A stretch of 64,000 nt of DNA from positions 2,668,501 to 2,732,500 of the forward strand of contig NC_089447.1 in the NCBI RefSeq assembly GCF_026210795.1, in the 5' to 3' direction. The notes below the pieces were generated by a model. That model was not told where the DNA came from, ran no database searches, and saw nothing but the letters and a program-made list of their open reading frames with translations. This DNA is from Rhizophagus irregularis. Lineage: Eukaryota > Glomeromycota > Glomeromycetes > Glomerales > Glomeraceae. The position numbers and the translations under genes were made by a program. Each line of letters opens with the position of its first letter. Position 1 is the stretch's first letter. Shown piece after piece: positions 1 to 9,242 of this stretch.

Positions 1-1000
1 AGTTCTAGTATTTTTATATGTAAAATCAAAAAGAAAAATGCTGGAACTAATAATTTCAGTGTTTTTACATGTAAAATTGAAAAAAAATGCTAAAACCATT
101 AGTTTCAGCATTTTTACATGTAAAATCAAAAAAAAAAAATGCCAGAACTAATAATTCTAACATTTTTACATGTAAAATTAAAAAAAAATGCCAAAATTAA
201 TAGTTTCAGCATTTTTACATGTAAAATCAAAAAGAAAATGCCAGAACTAATAATTCTGGCATTTTTACATGTAAAATCAAAAAAAAAATGCCAAAACTAA
301 TAGTTTTAACATTTTTACATACATCAGGAAATTTGTTTAGGCGTAATTTAGTGTAATATTTCGAAGGTGGTATAAAATTTTGAAATATTACACTAAAAAC
401 ATAATATTACAAAAGTTTACGCTCTTAAATTTAAATAATTATAGTAATTTAAGAATATCTCACTATCTACTGATCCAATCAAGACGATCTATAGCTCATT
501 GGAATCAGCTTATTAAGACGAATCAAATAGTGGTAAAATCGCATCTTTACGTTTGATAGATGGCTTTCTATTAATTTAAAACTTTATTGTATATTATAGA
601 GCGTTCTATCAACTGTAGAGATGCGATTTTACTACCATTCGATTCGTCTTGATGAGCTGATTCCAATGAGCTATAGATCGTCTTGATTGGATCAGTAAAT
701 AGCGAGATATTCTTAAATTACTATAATTATTTAAATTTAAGAGCGTAAACTTTTGTAATATTACGTTTTTAGTGTAATATTTCAAAATTTTACACCACCT
801 TCTAAATATTACACTAAATTACGCCTAAACAAATTTCCTGATGTATAAAATCAAAAAAAAAATGCCAGAACTAATAATTCTAGCATTTTTACATGTAAAA
901 TAAAAAAAATGCCAAAACAAATAGTTTCAGTATTTTTATATATAAAAACAAAAATAAATGCCAGAATCTAACATTTTTTCAATAAAAATTAAAAAAAATC
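1..1000. repeat. Tandem array of palindromic ~55-bp units in A/B dimers
   Basis: About nine units follow one another. Each has a hairpin-like half starting ATGCC and ending GGCAT or a variant, then a second palindrome, TTTTACATGTAAAA, then an A-rich spacer. Two unit types alternate: type A has CCAGAACTAATAATTCTGG, type B has CCAAAACTAATAGTTTCAG, so the true period is about 110 bp. Units after about 900 are more decayed. A 522-bp MITE (322-843) splits one unit. No coding capacity is seen. The start of the array lies outside the window. Confidence 0.85.
322..843. mobile_element. 522-bp foldback MITE with TA target duplication
   Basis: The element is almost entirely a palindrome: about 240-bp arms beginning CATCAGGAAATTTG and ending with the reverse complement, around a short AT-rich centre near 580. 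It sits between two TA dinucleotides (320-321 and 844-845). Removing it plus one TA restores the array unit it interrupts. No reading frame is present, so it is non-autonomous. The TA target suggests the Tc1/mariner group, but the ends were not matched to a known family. The inner part of each arm is shared with the MITEs at 3306 and 52006. Confidence 0.85.
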
Positions 1001-2227
1001 ATTTTTTTTTACGTCAAACTTGATGTTTTTTGTATAATTAATAAAAAAACATTATAAAATATTTTTTTATTTAAAATATTTATTAATAAAACTTTGGGTA
1101 ACCTAGGTGACTTGAATATTTTCAGGTTAAATGAGTCAGATCAGATTAGAATGGTTTATCCAACCCGACTTGACTTGAAAAAAAATTTCAGTTCAAATTA
1201 ACCAGGTAATCCAACCTGATCTGACTTGTGCAGAGTTCTATACATAATACCCTGAAGAAAAAACTCAGTAAAACATTTATCGTAATTCTTGAACTCTCTC
1301 AAAGTGTAAAAGCAACTATAAATAAGGCCTAAGTGTTGAACCAAGTATTGTTTAAAGAGAAACTATTGAAGATTATTTCTATAAATTGAATTAAACGTAA
1401 GCCTATATTGAAAGTCAGGTGATCTGGTAGGTTTTCAAAAAGTATTATCCAATTCAATGTTATTCCCAAAATAAAAGTCATGCTGACAGATTTCAAAAAG
1501 TAGTGAGAAACGCGTTCAGTTTCTAATGTGATATATCCCAAAATCATTTAAAAAGTTTTCTAATCAGAAATCTGGCAAATAGAAAAGATCAGTTTGAAGG
1601 AATAAACAATATTTGTCATATTAGAGGGTGTAAAGGAGTCGTGTTTGAAATGTTTCAGAAGATTAATAAAAGTTTTTTAGAGATATTTCTTGTAAAGGTG
1701 TTTTGTATGTTGTGGAATCGTTATATACTTCTTGATAGCATCTTTTAGTATCTTGAAGAACGTAAATCTGTTGGTGTAAAGATGTATTATTATAGAAATA
1801 TAACAAAGTCTTCAGTAATAAGGTTTTTGTTGTAAACTCTTTTCATATCCAAAAAAAAATAGCTTAATAATCTTGAAGCCGTATGTTAGTCTTTATAATA
1901 TTGCTGCTTAAGTTTGTTTCATCTTTGCACATTCTGTCTTTTAGTTTTCTTTCTGGTGTACTTTCAGTTCAACATTTTTATCATTTACCTTTACATCAAA
2001 GATTTTTATCCAGTTTAAAGAAAAATAAAAAATTACTAATACTAAAGAAAAAAGTGTTTTAAATAAGAAAGTTTATAAAAAATAAAAGAAAGTTTAAAGA
2101 AAATTATTAATAAAAATGAAAAAAAATAAAATTTTATTATTGTAAAAAATGGTTATGAAAGTGACCAGAAAGAATTCTTCTTCTAATATAAACCTTCAGT
2201 TATTATTAAATCTATTTCTTTATAGAT
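1001..2227. other. AT-rich intergenic DNA
   Basis: I see no gene, RNA or clear repeat here. There are short reading frames without recognisable content, and a stretch near 1100-1230 with loose repeats of TGACTTG and CCAACCTGA-like words. Confidence 0.5.
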
Positions 2228-2242
2228 ATATTTGAGTTTTTT

Positions 2243-3834
2243 TTTTTTATGTTTTAGGAGACATCATCATAGCCGGCTTATCGAAAGCTACGTGGAGGGA
2301 AAGACGACAACTAAGTGGTCGCGGTAAAACATTCCTACTGTTGAGCAATAAATAAGCAACCAAGCAACTACTCTAATTATTTAGAAGTAATCGGATGTTC
2401 ATCCCCCCTATTTCTATATACCACACTGGGAAGACAACTCAAGTTTATATTCATACAGAGATGGATCGCAGTGTAGCAGGGTTCCTGATAGTAATGCTAC
2501 CTATTAGCGCTGATCAGGAGTGAGTAATCACCCATATACGGCAGATATAACGGCGGACATAACTGTAAGCCCTTCCTTATGATGGAAACTTAGAGCAATG
2601 CTTACAATCTTATCTAATACAGCCTCACTCAAAGTCCACTACAGGCCGTGATTACTATACCAGCCCACCACAGTTGTAAATCCCCCAGTAGTAATAGCAG
2701 TGACTACCAGAACAGTAAGCTACTAAGGGTACTGGAATCATCCCTTTATTATAAGTAACCAACCCAGTTACCCAGAGATCACCCACCAGTACATTAAATT
2801 CACTAAAGAATCGAACCTCACCTTAGAACCTTATATATCTGTGAGCCTACGAACGTCTCCAATCAGCCTAAACCTATTAGAAGGTAAACTACTGCTAAGA
2901 CATTGTACTTGAGACTTTACCATCATAAGTACCATCCCCAAGGCATAGTAAAACCTCATAGTAAAGTTCTGCCTCCGCCCAGTGGTATCGTGGAGTAACC
3001 GGCCAAAACAAAGAAGGCTCGTCAGGGTGGTATGCAAGCAGTGACCACCTAAATAGGATAATAGGCTTCCCAATGGCCTTTTAGGAAATGCTAGAATGAT
3101 ATCATGACCCTTTGTTAAAATATGCTGCCAACCGGTACATACTAATTCACCATAATGCAGTCCAGCCTACACTAATCCCTGTACCTTCACGCTATTGGTA
3201 GTAGCGTCTGCAGTAAAATTCTTCCAATTTCTGTAATCAGTGGAATTGAATCTGTGACCTCACCATACTCAGGTTTCATAAAAGAACTCACAGACTAACC
3301 AATGACACAGGTCAAAAAGTGAAAAATCAGGCACCAATCGGTGACAGGTGACTGATTGGCATTTTTGCCAAATATCGTCACCAATCAGGCAGTTTGCTAA
3401 CTTTTGATCCAGTGATCAGAAAAAGATGAAATATATCTCATTAGAATCGTCTCAACAAGACGAATCTAATGGTAGTAAAATCGTATTTCTAGGATTAATA
3501 CTTGAAGAAAAATTAAGTAAAATATAAAAATAAAAATGTATCATTTATATTTTATTTAATTTTTTATTAACTATTAATCCTAAAGATGCGATTTTACTAC
3601 CATTAGATTCGTCTTGTTGAGACGATTCTAATGAGATATATTTCATCTTTTTCTGATCACTGGATCAAAAGTTAGCAAACTGCCTGATTGGTGATGATAT
3701 TTGGCAAAAATGCCAATCAGTTATCAGTCACCAATCGATCACCAATCAGGTACCTGATTGGTAACCGATTAGTAACTGATTGATGCCTGATTTTTGGCAC
3801 TTCGATCTGTGTGGAGCCGAGGGTGATCAAGCTC
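2243..3834 (-). mobile_element. Retro-inserted element of unknown identity, 15-bp target duplication
   Basis: A block whose base composition is visibly richer in G and C than its surroundings lies between two copies of ATATTTGAGTTTTTT (2228-2242 and 3835-3849). On the left it begins with a long T run, which on the minus strand is a poly(A) tail. Target duplication plus poly(A) indicates insertion by LINE-type machinery in minus orientation. About 1.09 kb belongs to the element itself; the rest is a MITE inserted at 3306-3811. I find no convincing coding sequence; an 80-residue minus frame at 2831-3073 resembles nothing I know. It could be a long SINE, a retrocopy of a noncoding RNA, or a decayed LINE piece. 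Confidence 0.65.
3306..3811. mobile_element. 506-bp foldback MITE, Harbinger-like, older copy
   Basis: It begins CACAGGTCAAAAAGTG and ends with the near reverse complement CGATCTGTG; the two arms pair along nearly their whole length around an AT-rich centre near 3525. Flanking triplets are TGA and TGG, consistent with a decayed 3-bp target duplication of the PIF/Harbinger type. The same family recurs at 52006-52529 with cleaner ends. It lies inside the retro-inserted block at 2243-3834 and is therefore younger than that block. It is non-coding. Confidence 0.8.
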
Positions 3835-3916
3835 ATATTTGAGTTTTTTCTGATATCTTATCAAATATATTATTATATTTGTTATCTTTTCCTTTAAATA
3901 GTAATGCAGGCAAATT

Positions 3917-4213
3917 AGGATCCTGGACATTACATATACAACTCAGTGGTAACTTTTTCGCAGATTAACCTAAATTTCACAAAAAAAAAATCAGTTTTTT
4001 GTGATTATCTTGATATCCATGCGATTCAATTTGTACTTGAACTTTTGTTTTGTTTAACTTTCATGAGCTTTTTCACAAAATAAAAAAAATCTGTATGAAT
4101 CAGATTACTGGATACTGAGATAATCACAAAAAATGGAAAATAAAAAAAGAGTAAATTGGATCTTTTTTGGCAAAAAGTCAGTTGTGAGTTCTATAAGAAA
4201 TATCCAGGATCCT
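3917..4213. mobile_element. 297-bp MITE with 8-bp target duplication (hAT type)
   Basis: Terminal inverted repeats begin AGGATCCTGGACATT on the left and AGGATCCTGGATATT when the right end is read in reverse complement; similarity extends about 25 bp. The flanks are identical 8-mers, GGCAAATT, at 3909-3916 and 4214-4221. An 8-bp duplication is typical of hAT elements. It has no coding capacity. Confidence 0.85.
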
Positions 4214-4439
4214 GGCAAATTCGCCTTCAATTTTATTTTAAAAGATTATTATTAGTAAAGTTTTAATTTTACCCAAAATGTCATATAATTCTGCAAGTAT
4301 AATAATCAATATAATGATTATTAAATATATGTTATATAGCTAAATATTAAATTTTAACCAGAAATTAACCTGCAAAATAAATATCAAAATTGTTCATATT
4401 TTTTTTTACACTTTCAATTTTTTATTTTATTTTTTATTT

Positions 4440-5250
4440 TTAATATGAAGAATGATAATAAAGAGGAATATGAATATATTATTGAATTTTTAAGAAACAT
4501 TTTACAATCAGATATTGATAATAAATAGGATAATATAGATAATAATAATATTGAAATTAAAGAAATTAAAGAAGAAAATATTAAAAATAGAGAAAGAAGT
4601 AAAGAAAGAAACAAAGATAGAAATAAAGAATTAAAGATAGAGATAGCAGTAGTAAAAATAGTAGAAAAATAGGCTATGATAATGAAAAGAAACAGATTAT
4701 GCAATTTTTAGCTTTACCTTTTTTTAATATTTTATAATACTCTAAATTTTTACATGAATTTATAGTAAATTTACCTATAACTACCAATTTAATTTTCTAA
4801 TATTCTATTCCATTTTTAATCTCTTTTTTTTTTAGAACAAATAAAAATAATTGTTAAAAATACTAATACATATGCTTATATAAAAAATAGAGAAGAAGAG
4901 CATAAGTGAGAAAAGTTAACAATAAAGGAATTTAAAATATGGTTAGCAATAGTGATATATACTGGTATTATTAAATTATCTAGTATTTGGAATTATTAAA
5001 ATAAAGATTGTAAATTTTCTGAATATAAAAATTGCAAATTTCATATCACTACTCTGTTTTGAATATAATTTTATGCTATTTTATTAAATTCATTTAACTA
5101 ATTTGAAATTATGATTATTAATAATACTAGTATTCATCCATTATCTACATCAACAGTTAATATGTATTACTTAAAAAATGTAAAATTAAATAATATAATA
5201 TAAGTAATAATGATTTTTTTGTTTTTATTATTGTAAAGGTTAATTTATAC
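4440..5250 (+). pseudogene. Relic of a piggyBac-like (DDE_Tnp_1_7) transposase
   Basis: The plus strand carries a charged N-terminal-like stretch (4445-4670) rich in Lys, Glu, Arg and Asn. Near 4925-5000 there is a hydrophobic segment, KEFKIWLAIVIYTGIIKL, followed by SSIWNY. This resembles the start of the DDE domain in piggyBac-like transposases, where a KEF.IWLGI..YMG pattern precedes a PSI.DYW motif. Stops interrupt it throughout, and no catalytic aspartates can be placed. It is a decayed fragment; the assignment rests on one motif. Confidence 0.4.
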
Positions 5251-5453
5251 AACAGGTTTTGAAATCTTATTATTTATTTTTTATTATATAATTTTTAAAG
5301 AAATTATTATAAAAAAAAATGCTATAATTCCAGTCAGAATTAAAAGATCTACAAAGATTTTCCTTTTTTGAAAATTTGAGCAATGCAAATAAATTCAACT
5401 TCTTCATCTTTGGTTTTCAACAAAAAGCTGAGAATAATTGGTTAAGCTAAATA

Positions 5454-7612
5454 TCACAACGTATTCACTACATTTGTATTACTATAATTATGAATAGATT
5501 GTAAAGTGTTAATAGAATTAATTGACATAATCCAGAAGATCTCAAGGAATACATCGATCAACTTTTGATTCCAGTAACGTGGTAGATAAATTGTGCATAA
5601 TCCTTCGCTCAAAGTAAAATTTATTTCATCTACACAAGCAAAAAACTTGTATTTATCAGGCTTAAAATTTTTTGCATTCGCAATGAATCCATTCTTATAA
5701 ATACTAGTGATGCACGTTTTTTCCACCATGAATCCTTTTACTGAAGGATTTCTTTTGAATTTCTTAATACATCTAATCCAACTCGAATCTGAGAATACTT
5801 CCATTTTGCCCTTTTCATAGAAGTAATCAGCCATACAATTTCGTACAAATCCAGACGCACAATAACAGCAGTTTTCACTAATGTAGAAAAATCGGTGGTC
5901 ATAATCAACATCTCTATATCCGGTTGAAGGTCGACTATTTGTCAGAAACAATGACATCAATTTTACGTGGCTGTAAACATAATTAAAAGTCAGTTTCAAT
6001 TATTCTATCAGTTGTAAAACAGACTAAAATACATACAAATCCCATTTGCTTTCTGACACATTATCTGAAAATATCACCATTAGCTTTTGTATCTTCTCTA
6101 TTAATAGTATATTTAAGCATCTTTAAAAGATCCCTTGGAACTTAGGAGATAGCTCAGAAAGAGTGGATTTCAGCCGGTGATATATTCAGTCTCTTCCCTT
6201 TGTTGCTGATTCATCAATGGCAAATCAACATGTTTCTTCCACCATTGTGTCATTTCATTCTAATGTAAATATATATTACATTAGTACACAGAACATTCAA
6301 GCATTGAGCATTTAATTTAGTCTTACCTCATCAAATCCTCCATAAAGTTCAATCTTTTTCTTGTTAGCTTGTTTTATTGAAAGATGCAATGCTGATGTAT
6401 TGTTTGCTGATGAACTCTTAATATAATAATGGTTTATGGACATTTCATTGAGGGAACTTTTGATTTTTTTCTTAAGTAAATCATCAATTCCGGTATCGTT
6501 ATAACTATCTAAAGCATTCATCTGATCTACAATAAAATATAACTGTTCTTCCTGTTCTGGAGGATTACAAAATTCAATGATATCATCAAGTGTTGTGCAG
6601 GAATGGATTCCGCTCATTTTCACACTATCATCTGAGTAGGTGAGAAATACCTAATTCACGGCAATCTGGGAGGTATACTACACGCCTTTTAGTTTTAAGA
6701 AGAAAACATACTATTGTTGCAAGGATATACGATTTCCCATATCCCATAGTGCCATAAATGAAAAAATCCATATAACCATTCCCAGATTCAAGTTCGTTAA
6801 TAGTCTTTAGAACTTTGTCAAATGCCTTCCTTCCCATATACAAAAATTTATTATCACGAATAGAAAATCTTTCTACTGGTCTTCTCTCGCCAATGAATGG
6901 GAATGGTAGTGAAATTAAATTTTCAGGATTTGAGTAAACATTAGGATCATCGGGAAGTTTCTTTATATCCTCCATGATTTTTTGTGAACTAGTAAGGATT
7001 TTCTCTGGAACTAAAATAATTATGTGTTAGATAAAATATTGATGTTTTTGTTCATCAAGACATTATAAACCCACCTGTTAATTTGCTTTTTTTTCGGTCT
7101 TGGTCTTCATTAACATCGTCCAAATCCAATTTTCTTTTGCCTGATCGAATAAAAAATACAAGATGTGAGATAACGCGAATTTCTTGTTCGAGAGGTAAAC
7201 CATTGGGAGACACTTACCAGTGGTGGCGGGCGTTGGCGTTGGCATTTTTACGATTATATGGATCACACCTCTCGGAGGGTCAACGGAAAAAACATCTTTA
7301 AGGACCATAACTTTTTACCATTGAGTTATGTTTAATGAAAGTTTCGGTATTACTATCCTCAATATCTTCAAGTGCTTCGATGAAATCTTCGACCTTCCAT
7401 AGCGTCCATTGATTAGCCTTGTTGGAACCTTCTTCATTCCCGACTAACTCTTTCCATATCAATTTCTTGAGTTAAAAAGTGGTGAGATCGTTTTCATGGA
7501 GTGTTTTACCATCAATAGTGTTATTCTCTTCAGTAATGTGAACCGCGGACGATTCGCCAAGAGGTTTAGCCAGAACAACAAAAAAATATACGCATTTTGA
7601 CCCTATATCTGC
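5454..7612 (-). pseudogene. Fossil Crinkler (CRN)-type effector gene
   Basis: Minus-strand fragments follow the order expected of a Crinkler protein: an N-terminal CRN-like module (about 7450-7612), a linker (about 7080-7310), a P-loop NTPase with Walker A GTMGYGKSY (about 6630-6975), the rest of the NTPase (6312-6623), and the C-terminal part of the protein (5454-5999). Crinklers are a large multicopy family in arbuscular mycorrhizal fungi. The copy is broken, with several interruptions spread over its length, and is treated here as a fossil. Similarity to the family is still easy to see, so the decay looks fairly recent. Confidence 0.65.
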
Positions 7613-8039
7613 AAACGTGAAAAATGAGAGTTAAAAATGAGAGTGAGTTAAAAACAAAGTTCAAAAATAATTAGCTTTCAGAAAAATACAAATAAGGTTG
7701 ACTGGCGGGTAGAGAAATTTCCTCGATTTTCGTTTGCTCTTGGGATGGCGAAAGAGTTTGTACCCGGAACGGCGAAAGTATTCGAGATAGCGAAGAATAG
7801 TTTGACATTTTGATTATGCGACATATATATATGTTTCTATAAATGGTTGTTGACTAATTACTACGAACTGTGAGTCAGTAATTCTTACTCTGACGGTCTC
7901 TTTTTCCTTGAATTACTGAATTACGAAAAAAAAAATTTGATTCAAAAATCAGTCACATGTCACAATGTCACATGAGTGCCGATCAAAATAATCATTGTGG
8001 CGAAACTAATGTTCCGGACAAGACTACGCAATATAAGAT

Positions 8040-8282
8040 ATGAATATTTCGGTTATGACTGTGCATTTACAAGGAAGCGACCCAGAGCTTGCAAAGCAAA
8101 TTTCTATTTTTTTGTTCAGAACTTTCGAGGACATTATTAGGCAGAGATTGGTGAGTTTTAATATTGCTAATTTATTTCTGGCTCCGCGTGTTCTATGCAA
8201 TAACTGACGACCATTTTATTCTTTCCAGAATATCGACGTTGGAATAAATGAAATTAGAGTTAATGTTAGGATATTGTGTTAG
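8040..8282 (+). CDS. Small spliced reading frame, unrecognised
   Basis: ATG at 8040 opens a 37-codon exon (8040-8150) ending at a good donor, GTGAGT. An acceptor after TTTCCAG leads to a second exon (8229-8282) that stops at TAG, giving 54 residues. The protein (start MNISVMTVHLQG, containing LAKQISIFLFRTF) has no domain I recognise. The clean donor and pyrimidine-rich acceptor argue that it is or was transcribed. It could be the 5' part of a longer multicopy-family gene whose 3' part has gone; a coiled-coil relic follows 240 bp downstream. Confidence 0.35.
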
Positions 8283-8519
8283 TATGTAGATAGCGTATGT
8301 AGATAGCTAAACGAAACACCGGCAGGCATTAGTATAGAAACTTTATTTAACTTTGTAAAACATTACCGATCTTGTAATTTATTTTTTACATCAATAAATC
8401 AGAAATTCTGATCGTGACATTTTGTCACGGTTTTTTTATCTATGCTACCGAACTTTTGAATTATTCCATTTCATATAAAAAATTATCATCGAACATGTAA
8501 TCCACTGATTCATTGAGAG

Positions 8520-8668
8520 AATTAAATGCCAAGCTCTTAGCTGAGATTGCCAAACTTAGGAAGGAGAATGCTGAGATTCCTGAACTTAGAGAGAAGTTAC
8601 TAATATTTGCTGAGGTTGAGGCTGAGAATGCGAGGCTGAAGCAAATTATTAATTATAAATATATTTAA
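8520..8668 (+). pseudogene. Coiled-coil protein fragment
   Basis: An open stretch of about 48 codons encodes heptad-like repeats such as LAEIAKLRKENAE and LREKLLIFAEVEAENARLK, ending at TAA (8666-8668). Leu/Glu/Lys/Asn-rich segments of this kind are common C-terminal tails in Rhizophagus multicopy families. No start codon or upstream domain could be joined with confidence, so I treat it as a remnant, possibly of the same gene as the exons at 8040-8282. Confidence 0.45.
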
Positions 8669-8962
8669 TTATACTAAATTAAACAAATATTTGAGAGTTT
8701 GATTTAGTTTGAAGTAATAATTATCAACTTAAAAGAATTTTAATAAGCTTAAAAGATTTAAAAAAAAAGCTAGTTCTTTTTCATTTGAAGATATGGGCTC
8801 TTTGCAATAAAAAAGGAAAAACTACTAGAAAAATTAAATTTATATTTATATATTAAAAATACTTCAAATATTGTAATTTATTCAGAATTTATAGCATTAA
8901 TTAATTAAAAAATTTTTTTTTATTAGTTTTCCTTTTTTCTACTGCAAAGAGTCTATATAATT

Positions 8963-9217
8963 TATTTTTTTTTTATTTTTTTTTTCCGCAGCGCATTTGC
9001 AGTTTTATTAAAGTAAAAAAATAAAAAAATATATACAAAGTAAAATTTCCTAATAACTACTCTAATATAATTAAACTACAAACCACTCGTCATACCGGTA
9101 GTACCCTACGTGTGTACTGTCGAGTGATCGTTTGACTCCGTAGGTAGACTTTGTTTAGTAACAGGTCATCTTAGCCATAAAGGCCCTATCTTCAATGTCT
9201 AGTGATCACGGGACCCA
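8963..9217 (-). mobile_element. SINE-like retroelement (~255 bp) with poly(A) tail
   Basis: A short non-coding element in minus orientation lies between two copies of GTCTATATAATTTAT (15 bp, ending at 8962 and starting at 9218). Its left end is a T-rich run, i.e. a poly(A) tail after ...GCAAATGCGCTGCGG. Its 5' end starts GGGTCCCGTGATCACTAG. Inside the head is GGCCTTTATGGCTAAGAT, one inserted base away from the 5' part of U2 snRNA (GGCCTTTTGGCTAAGAT). No pol III A and B boxes are obvious. It inserted into the target duplication left by the half-LINE next door and is therefore the younger of the two. Confidence 0.7.
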
Positions 9218-9242
9218 GTCTATATAATTTATAATTATATAT

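Noticed and set aside
1-950. CRISPR-like array
   Set aside because: The spacing is regular, but the parts between repeats are A-rich and not unique, and the organism is a eukaryote. It is a tandem satellite of palindromic units.
2831-3073. 80-residue minus-strand protein
   Set aside because: It lies inside a retro-inserted noncoding block, has no recognisable domain and no splice partners.
8963-9217. tRNA or tRNA-derived SINE
   Set aside because: No cloverleaf and no A/B box pair could be found; the head resembles U2 snRNA slightly instead.
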